A stretch of 64,000 bases of DNA, taken from the NCBI GenBank assembly GCA_037968815.1, contig JBBKWF010000002.1, forward strand, positions 1 through 64,000. The letters are read 5' to 3'. Both the position numbers and the translations under genes were made by a program. Source of the DNA: Pseudopedobacter sp037968815. Lineage in GTDB: Bacteria > Bacteroidota > Bacteroidia > Sphingobacteriales > Sphingobacteriaceae. Position 1 is the first letter of the stretch, and every line of letters begins with the position of its first letter. Shown here piece by piece: positions 53,031-61,600 of the stretch. The notes below the pieces were generated by a model that saw only the letters and a program-made list of their open reading frames with translations, had not been told where the DNA came from and did not search any database.

Positions 53031-53963
53031 ATGAAAAAAGAATCAATAAAAGTTTATGCCCCAGCAACTGTTGCTAACGTAGTATGTGGCTTTGATATTT
53101 TAGGCTTTGCTGTTAACGAACCCGGCGACGAGCTGTTTATGGAAACAACCGACAAGCCCGGCGTTAATATTATCTCTATAGAAGGGGACGAAGGAAAACT
53201 GCCTTTAGACCCGCAAAAAAATACAGTAAGTGCCAGTGTAATTAGCTTGTTAAAGCACTTAGGCCGTGAAGATGTTGGTTTTAACTTAAAACTAACTAAA
53301 AAAATGCCCATGGGTAGTGGTTTAGGCTCAAGCTCTGCAAGTGCAGTAGCCGGTTTATTTGCTGCAAACGAATTATTGGGCAAGCCTTTGAACAAACTAG
53401 AACTTTTGCCTTTTGCTATGGAAGGCGAAGCTTTGGCTTGTGGTCACGGACATGCAGATAATGTTGCCCCTGCTTTATTCGGCGGTTTTACACTGATTAA
53501 AAGCTACGAGCCTTTAGAGGTGATTGCCCTGCCGGTCCCAAAATTATTTTGTGCATTACTTTACCCTCATGTGGATGTGCCAACGCGTGATGCTCGTCAG
53601 ATTATCCGTTCAAAAGTGTTATTAAAAGATGCGGTTACGCAATGGGGAAACATAGCAGGTTTAATTAGTTCACTTTACACGCATGATTACGACTTGCTAG
53701 GCAGAAGTTTAAAGGATGTTATTGTGGAGCCTATCCGTTCAATTCTAATTCCAGAATTCGACAATATGAAGGCTTACGCTATGGAAAACGGAGCTTTAGG
53801 ATTCGGTATTTCTGGTTCGGGGCCAACCGTGTTTTCACTTTACCGCTCACCAGATGATGCGCAAAAGGTAATTACCAATTTGCAAAAGATGTTAGCCGAT
53901 AAAGGCATTAAAAGCAATATTTATTTATCAGAAATTAACGAAACTGGACCAGTGGTTCTTTAA
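53031..53963 (+). CDS. thrB: Homoserine kinase
   Basis: The GHMP kinase has 310 residues from the ATG at 53031 (MKKESIKVYAPATVANVVCG). An ATG three codons earlier at 53022 is also possible but overlaps a repeat-derived stretch. The ATP loop is KKMPMGSGLGSSSASAVAGL, and the C-terminal GHMP motif is GFGISGSGPTVFSLY. It phosphorylates homoserine for ThrC. The 257-nt gap from thrA contains repeat R1, but no convincing terminator is seen, so it is probably in the same transcript. Confidence 0.95.
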   Translation: MKKESIKVYAPATVANVVCGFDILGFAVNEPGDELFMETTDKPGVNIISIEGDEGKLPLDPQKNTVSASVISLLKHLGREDVGFNLKLTKKMPMGSGLGSSSASAVAGLFAANELLGKPLNKLELLPFAMEGEALACGHGHADNVAPALFGGFTLIKSYEPLEVIALPVPKLFCALLYPHVDVPTRDARQIIRSKVLLKDAVTQWGNIAGLISSLYTHDYDLLGRSLKDVIVEPIRSILIPEFDNMKAYAMENGALGFGISGSGPTVFSLYRSPDDAQKVITNLQKMLADKGIKSNIYLSEINETGPVVL

Positions 53964-54094
53964 GTCGCAAGAGTTAAGTAGCAAGAATCAAGACCTTATT
54001 TCATGGATAAAAGCCTTAAGACTTGACATTTAACACACTAGTAAGTTCTTGATACTAAATACTTGCTACTCAACACCCTTACACATTACACAAG

Positions 54095-55399
54095 ATGAAA
54101 CTATACTCTACAAAAAACCATAATTTATCAGTTGATTTAGAAACTGCTGTTTTTAATAGCCTTCCGGCTGATAAAGGTTTGTATATGCCAACAATTTTGC
54201 CTCAAATAGATAAAGTTTTGATGGAAAATTGGGATCAAAAGACCTTACCCGAAATTGCTTTTGATATAGCTTATACCTTATTAAAAGATGATATTTCTGC
54301 GGAAGATTTAAAAGCCATTGTAGACGAAGCTGCTAATTTTGATGCGCCATTGTACCCTTTACAAGATGACACTTTTGTTTTAGAGCTTTTCCACGGACCA
54401 TCTTTAGCTTTTAAGGATTTTGGTGGTAGGTTTATGAGTAGAATGATGGCTCATTTCCTTAAAAAGGAGCAAAAAGAGATTCAGATTTTAGTTGCCACTT
54501 CTGGCGATACAGGTGGAGCAGTTGCCTTAGGGTTTTTGAATGTCCCTGGCATAAAAGTCACCATTTTATATCCGAAAGGGAAAGTAAGTTTAATTCAGGA
54601 ATTGCAGTTAACCACCAACGGCAATAACATCGAAGCCATCGCTATTGACGGTACTTTTGATGACTGCCAGGCTTTGGTTAAAAAGGCTTTCCATGATGAG
54701 GAACTGAACGCCAAACTAAATTTAACTTCAGCTAATTCCATCAACATTAGTCGCTTAATTCCGCAGATGTTTTATTACGCAAACACTTACGCAAAGCTGA
54801 AAAGCGAATTTAAAGATTTGGTATTTGTAACTCCAAGTGGAAACTTTGGGAATATTGCAGCTGGAATGATTGCCTACAGAATGGGGCTTCCTATCAAAAA
54901 ATTTATTGCCTCAACTAACAGCAATGATATTGTTCCTCAGTATTTAATTACCGGGCAATATAGCCCTCGTCCGTCTGTACAAACTTTAGCCAACGCAATG
55001 GATGTTGGCGACCCAAGTAATTTTGTGCGTATTTTAGATATGTTTGATAACGATATAGATAAGCTAAAGCAAATGTTGAGTGCTTACTCTTATAATGACG
55101 AGCAAATTAAACAGGCCATTACCGAAGTTTATAACGCAAAACAATATGTACTTTGTCCACATACCGCTACAGGCTACTTAGCTGTTAAAGACTTAAAAGA
55201 AAGCACATCAGTAAAAGAAAAAACAGCTTATATTATTTTAGCAACGGCACACCCATGTAAATTCCCAGATGTTTTTGAGGAGTTGAACATTAAATACAAT
55301 GAGCCAGAGCAAGTTAAAGAGCTTTATGAAAAAGATAAACACCAAGTAGAAATGAGCAATAGTTTCGAGGACTTTAAATCATTTTTGTTGCAAGATTAA
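54095..55399 (+). CDS. thrC: Threonine synthase
   Basis: This 434-residue PLP enzyme of the long form has the PLP lysine in HGPSLAFKDFGGRFM, the phosphate-binding loop ATSGDTGGAVA, and VTPSGNFGNIAAGM. It converts O-phosphohomoserine to threonine and completes the pathway encoded by thrA-thrB-thrC. It follows thrB by 131 nt. Confidence 0.96.
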   Translation: MKLYSTKNHNLSVDLETAVFNSLPADKGLYMPTILPQIDKVLMENWDQKTLPEIAFDIAYTLLKDDISAEDLKAIVDEAANFDAPLYPLQDDTFVLELFHGPSLAFKDFGGRFMSRMMAHFLKKEQKEIQILVATSGDTGGAVALGFLNVPGIKVTILYPKGKVSLIQELQLTTNGNNIEAIAIDGTFDDCQALVKKAFHDEELNAKLNLTSANSINISRLIPQMFYYANTYAKLKSEFKDLVFVTPSGNFGNIAAGMIAYRMGLPIKKFIASTNSNDIVPQYLITGQYSPRPSVQTLANAMDVGDPSNFVRILDMFDNDIDKLKQMLSAYSYNDEQIKQAITEVYNAKQYVLCPHTATGYLAVKDLKESTSVKEKTAYIILATAHPCKFPDVFEELNIKYNEPEQVKELYEKDKHQVEMSNSFEDFKSFLLQD

Positions 55400-55453
55400 A
55401 AGGAGCTACTCATTGCAAAATCAAATATTTAAAGCCAAAATTTAGAAAACAAA

Positions 55454-56101
55454 ATGAACGGATTTTTCTCAGTACTAGAGCTTGTATCAAAACCTGCCCG
55501 CTTAAAATCACTATTATCTTTTAACCATAAAGGTTACTTAAAGCAAATTGGCTGGTACAAAGCTTACGAAAGCAAAGCTTCTGTAGATAAAAACGGAAAT
55601 CCGATTCCTTGGGTTACTTATTCTTTTCTCGATTTCATAAACGGGAGATTAAAAAAAGAACATAGCATTTTTGAATTCGGCTCTGGAAACTCTACATGGT
55701 TTTACGCCAAAAATGTTGGTGCTGTAACCTCGGTTGAAAATGACAAAGATTGGTATAATAAAATTGTAAATACCAAGCCAGAGAACAGCAACATGATATT
55801 TTGTGAGTTAGGAAACGATGGTGAATACTCTAAGATGCCCGTTGCGTTAAATCAAAAGTTCGACATTATTATTGTTGACGGGCGAGATCGTGTAAACTGT
55901 TGCAAACAAGCTATTAAAGCCCTTAAGCCAAATGGTGTGGTTATTTTAGATGACTCTTACCGCACTCAATATCAGCCTGGAATTGATTTTTTGAAAGGGA
56001 ATGGCTTTAAAGAGTTACCGTTTAGCGGTATATCACCAGGTTTTTTTCACCGTTCATCTACTTCTGTTTTTTACAAAGCAGACAACTGCTTAGGTATTTA
56101 G
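55454..56101 (+). CDS. Class I SAM-dependent methyltransferase-like protein
   Basis: The 215-residue protein shows the SAM-binding motif SIFEFGSGNSTWFYAK near residue 72, then VTSVENDKDWYNKI (the acidic end of strand 2), FDIIIVDGRDRVNCCKQAIK and NGVVILDDSYRTQYQPGIDF. The order fits a Rossmann methyltransferase of the FkbM-like or surface-glycan type. The substrate is unknown. It begins 55 nt after thrC with no terminator visible, so it may be co-transcribed, but no role in threonine synthesis is implied. Confidence 0.8.
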   Translation: MNGFFSVLELVSKPARLKSLLSFNHKGYLKQIGWYKAYESKASVDKNGNPIPWVTYSFLDFINGRLKKEHSIFEFGSGNSTWFYAKNVGAVTSVENDKDWYNKIVNTKPENSNMIFCELGNDGEYSKMPVALNQKFDIIIVDGRDRVNCCKQAIKALKPNGVVILDDSYRTQYQPGIDFLKGNGFKELPFSGISPGFFHRSSTSVFYKADNCLGI

Positions 56102-56334
56102 TTTTCCGGGTTCCTGAAATTGATTATTAGATAGCACCATCAAAATTTAAAATGAGGTGCTTAACAAAATACACTAAGTACCTAAATAAGGACTTGTCAA
56201 AACTAGGTCTGCATCAATTTGAGTATCACTTTCTAATTTTTCGTTTAAAAACACTCTGATTTGAGACTTTTTTATGAAAAAAATATTTACTTAATTGCTT
56301 CACTAGACATCGTAATCAAAAGGCTATAAAACAG
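56102..56334. other. Intergenic region, nothing recognised
   Basis: This is a 233-nt AT-rich stretch after the methyltransferase gene. I see no ORF, promoter pair or strong hairpin. Its right end takes the 3' tail of the tRNA-like transcript coming from the other strand. Confidence 0.4.
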
Positions 56335-56365
56335 TTAAGCTCAGAACGGGGAGGACTGAGCTTAA
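56335..56365 (-). terminator. Perfect hairpin after the tRNA-like gene, loop with CCTCC
   Basis: TTAAGCTCAG (56335-56344) and CTGAGCTTAA (56356-56365) are perfect 10-bp arms around an 11-nt loop. On the minus strand the loop reads TCCTCCCCGTT and the stem is followed by CTGTTTTATAG, a weak T tract. It starts 36 nt past the tRNA-like 3' end and is its likely terminator. The loop repeats the CCTCC core of the anti-SD. Confidence 0.65.
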
Positions 56366-56400
56366 ACTAACCAATTATAAACCTAAATTAAACGAAAGGG

Positions 56401-56513
56401 CTGTAGGGGTAGGAGTCGAACCTACACGAAGTGGTTATTTCACATTGCTGCTATTTCCCAAACCTTCGCCACCGAGACAAGGAGGTGTGTCTGCCAATTT
56501 CACCACCCTACAG
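56401..56513 (-). tRNA. tRNA-like RNA with long variable arm and anti-Shine-Dalgarno in the anticodon arm
   Basis: The cloverleaf is clear on the minus strand. Acceptor TGTAGGG/CCCTACA has 7 bp, extendable by C-1:G73. U8, a D arm GTG/CAC with A14, GG and A21, and a perfect T arm GTAGG-TTCGACT-CCTAC are present. The anticodon arm is CCTCC-TTGTCTC-GGTGG with one U-U mismatch, formally anticodon GUC (Asp), but base 37 is U rather than a purine. The variable region is about 43 nt (CGAAG/CTTCG plus GTT/AAC), far beyond normal class II tRNAs. CCA is not encoded. D-loop and long arm resemble tRNA-Leu/Ser, which never carry GUC. An ordinary decoding role is doubtful. Length is about 112 nt. Confidence 0.8.
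56479..56487 (-). other. Anti-Shine-Dalgarno motif CACCTCCTT within the tRNA-like RNA
   Basis: On the minus strand this 9-mer spans the 5' half of the anticodon stem and the first two loop bases. It is identical to the core of the 16S rRNA 3' end (CACCUCCUU). The plus-strand complement is AAGGAGGTG, a full SD. No other 16S sequence flanks it. Confidence 0.8.
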
Positions 56514-56571
56514 TATATTTATTTTTTCAATTCTAATCAAAAAGCTTGCCCTTTTGACTTATTGTATAGGA

Positions 56572-56603
56572 CAAATGTAAGAGGAATAGCAATATGTTGC
56601 AAA
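56572..56603 (-). promoter_or_regulatory. Promoter of the tRNA-like RNA
   Basis: On the minus strand TTTG (56603-56600), 20 nt, then TACATTTG (56579-56572) match the vegetative consensus exactly. The transcript would start near 56566, leaving a leader of about 50 nt to be removed by RNase P. Confidence 0.75.
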
Positions 56604-56676
56604 TATTTCAACATATTATTTTAATTTTTACCATTTTTTTATTTATACTTGTTTTATATTAATATTCGATAAAAAC

Positions 56677-57153
56677 ATGAGCGATAAAACACGACCTAAT
56701 TTGGAAATTGATAATTTAGATATCGACATATTATCAATTCTAATGAACGATGCCACTACGGCTTATACAGAAATTGCCAAGGAATTGATTGTTTCTGGCG
56801 GTACTATCCATGTTAGGATGAAGAAAATGCAGGACATGGGCATCATCAGGGGGTCAAACCTAATTGTAGATGCACAAAAAGTAGGTTATGACATTTGTGC
56901 TTTCTTGGGTATTTATCTAGAAAAAGGTTCTATTTATCATGATGCAGTTGCGGAGTTAAAAAAGATAAGTGAGATTGTTGAGCTACATTATACCACCGGT
57001 AACTACTCAATGTTTGCGAAAATAGTTTGTAGAGATACCGGGCATTTACGCCATGTTTTAAATGACGAAATACAAGCAGTTCCTGGGATACAACGTACTG
57101 AAACGTTTATCTCTTTAGAGGAAAGCATCAAAAGACAGATTACCTTGAAGTAA
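56677..57153 (+). CDS. Lrp/AsnC-family transcriptional regulator
   Basis: This 158-residue regulator begins with an AsnC helix-turn-helix (LEIDNLDIDILSILMNDATT, IAKELIVSGGTIHVRMKKM). An RAM ligand-binding domain follows (GYDICAFLGIYLEKGSIYHD, VPGIQRTETFISLEESIKRQ). Lrp-type proteins form octamers and respond to amino acids. It is divergent from the tRNA-like RNA, and the 163-nt gap holds that RNA's promoter. The GTIHVRMKKM recognition region is common to Bacteroidota members. Its targets are unknown. Confidence 0.92.
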   Translation: MSDKTRPNLEIDNLDIDILSILMNDATTAYTEIAKELIVSGGTIHVRMKKMQDMGIIRGSNLIVDAQKVGYDICAFLGIYLEKGSIYHDAVAELKKISEIVELHYTTGNYSMFAKIVCRDTGHLRHVLNDEIQAVPGIQRTETFISLEESIKRQITLK

Positions 57154-57199
57154 CAGTGACTAGAAAAAGAGTTTTTATTTTCTTTTTTTTGGCAGAGGA

Positions 57200-57230
57200 T
57201 TTGATTTAAAGTTTTATACTTCTAAATTTT
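57200..57230 (+). promoter_or_regulatory. Promoter of the small hydrophilic protein gene
   Basis: TTTG (57200-57203), 19 nt, then TAAATTTT (57223-57230, one base off consensus). The start codon is only 7 nt past the box, so the mRNA may be leaderless. Confidence 0.45.
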
Positions 57231-57236
57231 ATCGTT

Positions 57237-57467
57237 ATGGAAACTAAAAACAAAAAATGGGAATCGGGACCAATGCAAGAAACCGATGATAAGCGTACAG
57301 ACGAACAGTTAAAAAGAGCAAAAGACGAAACTGAACGTAGAAAAGACAATTTGGACGACAATGGAGAGGGTTCTTTCAAAGAAAAAAACGGAGGTGAAGA
57401 TCAACAGTATTCTGACTTGGAGAACGAACCAAAACTAGACAAACGTCCAACAAAAACTTCAACTTAA
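57237..57467 (+). CDS. Small hydrophilic, probably disordered protein
   Basis: The 76-residue protein is made almost entirely of charged and polar residues (QETDDKRTDEQLKRAKDETE, RRKDNLDDNGEGSFKEKNGG), with no hydrophobic core, signal or known domain. Such proteins in Bacteroidota are sometimes stress-induced, but I do not recognise a family. Support for it being real comes from a start ATG with a near-consensus promoter directly upstream and a consistent reading frame ended by TAA. Confidence 0.6.
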   Translation: METKNKKWESGPMQETDDKRTDEQLKRAKDETERRKDNLDDNGEGSFKEKNGGEDQQYSDLENEPKLDKRPTKTST

Positions 57468-57870
57468 TTCATTCTTCCCTCACGCTAACACCATAGTAGT
57501 TAACTCTTTTATATAAAAGAGTTAAGGGTGTATTATTATGCTTCATAATTAGTGAAATATTATTTTCTTACTTGACTTTAGTGACACACCTAGTATCAAT
57601 CTTATCATCACATCTATATTTCTTTGAACTACGAGCCTAATTTATAGAATAGGCTAAAAGTCATCTGTTCCACAAGCAATTAAATTAGCTTTACTGAATC
57701 TTTTGACACCTAAGACAGGCTCAAGCCGTACGCACTTCCCTCTTAAAGTCGTTTATTAAGCTCATTTTTTTTACTTTATCACCAACCGAGGCTTCTTTTC
57801 ATTATTTATTTATTAGCTTTAAACAAATATTGTTACCCCATACAACATTTTTAAAAACCAAACGAAACAC
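57468..57870. other. Intergenic region with a 26-bp palindrome (57500-57525)
   Basis: The region carries a perfect 26-bp palindrome, TTAACTCTTTTAT and its complement. It is flanked by ACACC/GGTGT, which could lengthen the stem. It could end the previous transcript, though no T tract follows. No ORF or full promoter is seen ahead of the GMC gene; TAGCTTTA at about 57810 is one base from the -7 consensus. Confidence 0.45.
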
Positions 57871-59547
57871 ATGTCAAGTCAAAATTACGATGCTATTGTT
57901 ATAGGATCCGGAATCTCCGGAGGTTGGGCAGCTAAAGAACTTACAGAAAAAGGTTTGAAGACCATTATTCTGGAACGCGGAAAGGATGTCGAACATATAA
58001 AAGGTTACCCCAATGCAACCAAGGCTCCATGGGAGTTTGAACACCGAGGAGGGAGAACACAGAAAATGATTGACGACTACCCTGTCTTAAAAAGAGACTA
58101 CCCACTTTCAGAAAAGAATCTTGATTTTTGGGTGAACGAAAAGGAGTCTCCTTACGTTGAAGTTAAACGTTTTGACTGGTATCGCGGTTATCAAGTTGGT
58201 GGTCGGTCATTACTTTGGGGACGACAATCTTACCGCTTTAGCGATTTAGATTTTGAAGCAAACAAAAAAGAAGGAATAGCAGTAGATTGGCCTGTTAGGT
58301 ATAACGAAATTGCTCCGTGGTATAGCCACGTAGAAAAATTCGCTGGTATAAGTGGTTCAAAAGAAAACATTCCACATCTACCAGATAGCGAATTTTTACC
58401 TCCGATGGATCTTAATTGCGTGGAGAAAGACGTAGCTGCTAGAATCAAAAAAGAATATGATAATCAGCGCCAAATGATTATTGGCAGAGTAGCTCATGTT
58501 ACAGGTCCTTTACCCGGAAGAACAAATTGCCAATACAGAAACAAATGTTCATTAGGCTGTCCTTTTGGTGGGTATTTTAGCACACAGTCCTCTACCCTAC
58601 CAGCTGCTGTAGCTACTGGTAACTTAACCTTAAGACCAGATTCTATTGTTACAAGGATTTTGTACGATAAAGATAAAAAAAGAGCCACTGGTGTCGAGAT
58701 TATAGATTCAAAAACAAACCAAACCTATCAATATTTTGCTAAAGTGGTTTTTCTATGTGCTTCCACATTAAACTCTGCTTGGGTACTAATGAATTCTGCA
58801 ACCGATGTTTGGGAAGGTGGTTTAGGAAGTAGTAGCGGTCAACTAGGTCATAACCTAATGGATCATCATTTTAAACTAGGAGCGTCTGGAAGACCAGAAG
58901 GTTACGACGATAAGTATTATTTTGGTAGAAGACCGAATGGTATATACGTTCCCCGGTTTAGAAACATTACAGACAAAAGAGACTACATCAGAGGGTTTGG
59001 ATATCAAGGTGGTGCAAGTAGAGATGGATGGAAAAGAGATGTTGCTGAACTTGGAATTGGCGCACCCTTAAAAGAAGCACTTTCTGAACCTGGAAAATGG
59101 AAAATGGGAATAATGGCTTTTGGAGAAATATTACCATATCATGAAAACAAAGCTTTCTTAGACCCTACTAAAAAAGATAAATGGGGATTACCCGTTTTAG
59201 CAATTGATGCTGAAATCAAAGAAAATGAGAAAAAAATGCGTATCGACATGATGGAGGACGCTAAAGAAATGCTTGAAAAAGCCGGTGTAAAGGATGTTAA
59301 AACTTATGACTCAGGATACGGATTTGGCCAAGGTATACACGAAATGGGTACCGCTAGAATGGGTCACGATCCTAAAACATCGGTACTAAACAAACACAAC
59401 CAAGTATGGGATGCTCCAAATGTCTACGTTACAGATGGTTCGTTTATGACATCAGCAAGTTGTGTTAACCCATCATTAACTTACATGGCTTTCACGGCTA
59501 GAGCAGTAGATCATGCCGTTTCAGAACTGAAAAAACAAAACCTTTAA
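57871..59547 (+). CDS. GMC-family FAD oxidoreductase, likely glucoside 3-dehydrogenase large subunit
   Basis: The 558-residue protein starts with the FAD motif AIVIGSGISGGWAAKELTEK. It has a Cys-rich block CQYRNKCSLGCPFGGYF around residue 220 and the C-terminal GMC region (HEMGTARMGHD, NVYVTDGSFMTSASCVNPSL). GMC subunits with this Cys block pair with a gluconate-2-dehydrogenase subunit 3-type small protein, which is encoded two genes downstream. Such complexes oxidise C3 of sugars and glycosides in the periplasm. It is the first gene of the cluster, 4 nt before the Gfo/Idh gene. Confidence 0.85.
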   Translation: MSSQNYDAIVIGSGISGGWAAKELTEKGLKTIILERGKDVEHIKGYPNATKAPWEFEHRGGRTQKMIDDYPVLKRDYPLSEKNLDFWVNEKESPYVEVKRFDWYRGYQVGGRSLLWGRQSYRFSDLDFEANKKEGIAVDWPVRYNEIAPWYSHVEKFAGISGSKENIPHLPDSEFLPPMDLNCVEKDVAARIKKEYDNQRQMIIGRVAHVTGPLPGRTNCQYRNKCSLGCPFGGYFSTQSSTLPAAVATGNLTLRPDSIVTRILYDKDKKRATGVEIIDSKTNQTYQYFAKVVFLCASTLNSAWVLMNSATDVWEGGLGSSSGQLGHNLMDHHFKLGASGRPEGYDDKYYFGRRPNGIYVPRFRNITDKRDYIRGFGYQGGASRDGWKRDVAELGIGAPLKEALSEPGKWKMGIMAFGEILPYHENKAFLDPTKKDKWGLPVLAIDAEIKENEKKMRIDMMEDAKEMLEKAGVKDVKTYDSGYGFGQGIHEMGTARMGHDPKTSVLNKHNQVWDAPNVYVTDGSFMTSASCVNPSLTYMAFTARAVDHAVSELKKQNL

Positions 59548-59550
59548 GCC

Positions 59551-61002
59551 ATGGCTACTGAGGACAATAAAACAACAAGTGACAGAAGGGCTTTTATTAA
59601 AAAAGCTGCCATTGGAATTGCTGGTTTTACCATTTTGCCTCGTTTTGTTTTGGGAGGTAAAGGCTTTACTGCTCCAAGCGACAAACTGTATATCGCAGGT
59701 GTGGGTGTAGGCGGTAAAGGTTATAGTGATTTAAAAAGCTTTAATGATACTGGAAAAGTCGCTATCTCATTTTTATGTGATGTGGATGATAGAAGAGCAG
59801 CTCGCTCTGTAAAAGACTATCCAAAAGCAAAGTATTATAAAGACTGGCGAGAATTACTAGATAAAGAGTCTGAAAATTTTGACGCAATCTCTATTGCAAC
59901 GCCAGACCATAATCATGCTATTACTACATTGGCTGCAATGCAGTTGGGCAAACATGTTTATGTACAAAAGCCGTTAACGCATGATATTTATGAAGCTCGT
60001 GTTTTAGGCGAAGCCGCTAAAAGATATAAAGTAGTTACCCAAATGGGAAACCAAGGTTCTTCTCACGATGGCGTAAGGCAAATGCAGGAGTGGTACGAAG
60101 CTGGTTTAATTGGCGAAGTGCAAAATATTTACTGTTGGACCAATCGTCCAGTTTGGCCTCAAGGAATTCCTTGGCCAAGTCAATCTTCCCCAATACCGAA
60201 AGAGTTAGATTGGAATTTATGGCTCGGTACTGCACCCGAAAAAAATTATGTAGATAAGTTAGTACCGTTTAACTGGCGAGGATGGTGGGATTATGGAACC
60301 GGAGCTTTAGGCGACATGGGTTGCCATTTAATGGAAGCCCCATTTACTATCTTAGGATTAAAAGACGCCGAAAGTGTACAAGCCAGCGTAGGTAGCGTAT
60401 ATGTTGATGAATTTAAAAGAGGTTATTTCCCTGATAGTTGCCCCCCATCAAGCCATGTGACCCTTGATTTTGCGGAAACCAGCAAAAATCCGTCAAAAAT
60501 AAAACTACATTGGATGGATGGTGGAATACAACCTAGTCGACCTGAAGAGTTAGGTGCTGACGAAGCATTTGGCGACAATGGTAACGGCATGCTATTTATC
60601 GGAACAAAAGGTAAGATGATGGCCGATACTTATAACGCAAACGCAAGACTGCTACCACTAAGCAGAAATAGCGAGGTGAATATAAAACAAACCTTAGAAC
60701 GCGTACCAAACGGAATGAATGGACATTATGAGCAATGGGTTGATGGATGCATAGCTGGCTATGGCAAAAAAACGCTCAGTTCTCCTTTTGAAAAAGCAGT
60801 TCCGCTAACAGAAGCCCTACTAATGGCTAACTTGGCCATTAGAGCACACGACATTAAAACAGAAGTGGGTGGAAAAACAAAATACCCTGGTAGAAATAAA
60901 AAGCTATTATGGGATGCTAAAAACATGAGAGTTACCAACTTTGACGATGTAAACCAATTTGTCAAAAGAGAGTATCGTAAAGGATGGACATTAACCGTTT
61001 AA
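59551..61002 (+). CDS. Tat-exported Gfo/Idh/MocA-family oxidoreductase
   Basis: The 483-residue protein has a Tat signal (SDRRAFIKKAAIGIAGF). The NAD(P)-binding domain has AGVGVGGKGYSDL and AISIATPDHNHAITTLAAMQ. VYVQKPLTHD corresponds to the EKP catalytic motif with Gln in place of Glu. A long C-terminal domain with many Trp, Gly and Pro (WLGTAPEKNY, FNWRGWWDYGTGALGDMGCH) is typical of exported Bacteroidota members. Such proteins are linked to glycoside oxidation, often retaining the cofactor. It is coupled to the GMC gene by a 3-nt gap. Confidence 0.88.
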   Translation: MATEDNKTTSDRRAFIKKAAIGIAGFTILPRFVLGGKGFTAPSDKLYIAGVGVGGKGYSDLKSFNDTGKVAISFLCDVDDRRAARSVKDYPKAKYYKDWRELLDKESENFDAISIATPDHNHAITTLAAMQLGKHVYVQKPLTHDIYEARVLGEAAKRYKVVTQMGNQGSSHDGVRQMQEWYEAGLIGEVQNIYCWTNRPVWPQGIPWPSQSSPIPKELDWNLWLGTAPEKNYVDKLVPFNWRGWWDYGTGALGDMGCHLMEAPFTILGLKDAESVQASVGSVYVDEFKRGYFPDSCPPSSHVTLDFAETSKNPSKIKLHWMDGGIQPSRPEELGADEAFGDNGNGMLFIGTKGKMMADTYNANARLLPLSRNSEVNIKQTLERVPNGMNGHYEQWVDGCIAGYGKKTLSSPFEKAVPLTEALLMANLAIRAHDIKTEVGGKTKYPGRNKKLLWDAKNMRVTNFDDVNQFVKREYRKGWTLTV

Positions 61003-61012
61003 TCAAAATTAG

Positions 61013-61579
61013 ATGAATAGAAGAGAAGCCATTTCCTCCGTTGCAATATTGTTAGGAGGAAGTATTATAGGTGGAGAAATTTTTGCACTTACTGGTTGCA
61101 AATCTGCTCCAAAGCAAGTTAATGATCTTTTTACTACCGATGATGTAGTATTATTAGATGAAATTGCAGAGACTATTATCCCAGAAACAAACACTCCTGG
61201 CGCAAAAGCCGCAGAAACAGGTAGTTTTATGACGGTTATGGTAAAAGATTGCTACACAGCTGAAAATCAACAAGTATTTATTAAAGGCTTAAAAGATGTA
61301 AATGATAAAGCTTTAGCCAAATACCAAACTAACTTTATCGACTTAAAAGCTACTGAAAAAAGCGAATTGCTATCTCAATTAGATGTAGAGCAAAACGAGT
61401 TTCAAAAAAACAAAAAAAGAGGAGAGCCATCTCATTATTTCAGGATGATGAAAGAGTTAACCTTACTCGGTTTTTTCACTTCAGAAATTGGCGGAACAAA
61501 AGTTTTATCTTATGTTGAAGTTCCGGGAAGATATGACGCCTGTATCGATTATAAAAAAGGTGACACCGTTTATTTATAG
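61013..61579 (+). CDS. Gluconate 2-dehydrogenase subunit 3-family protein (dehydrogenase small subunit)
   Basis: The 188-residue protein has a Tat-like signal (NRREAISSVAILLGGSIIGG) with a Cys soon after (ALTGCKSA), so it may be lipid-anchored. The helical body has DDVVLLDEIAETIIPETNTP and MMKELTLLGFFTSEIGGTK, characteristic of the family. These small subunits guide Tat export and assembly of the FAD subunit. It follows the Gfo/Idh gene by 10 nt and is the natural partner of the GMC subunit. Confidence 0.85.
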   Translation: MNRREAISSVAILLGGSIIGGEIFALTGCKSAPKQVNDLFTTDDVVLLDEIAETIIPETNTPGAKAAETGSFMTVMVKDCYTAENQQVFIKGLKDVNDKALAKYQTNFIDLKATEKSELLSQLDVEQNEFQKNKKRGEPSHYFRMMKELTLLGFFTSEIGGTKVLSYVEVPGRYDACIDYKKGDTVYL

Positions 61580-61600
61580 CAAATAATTTTATTAAATAAA

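Noticed and set aside
56479..56487. Fragment of 16S rRNA
   Set aside because: Only the 9-nt anti-SD matches; flanking bases are tRNA-like and not 16S helix 45.
56401..56513. Ordinary tRNA-Asp(GUC)
   Set aside because: The formal anticodon is GUC, but the long variable arm, Leu/Ser-type D arm, U at position 37 and U-U mismatch in the stem do not fit tRNA-Asp.
57500..57525. Palindrome as a rho-independent terminator
   Set aside because: The stem is AT-rich and not followed by a T tract, so I report it only as a palindrome.
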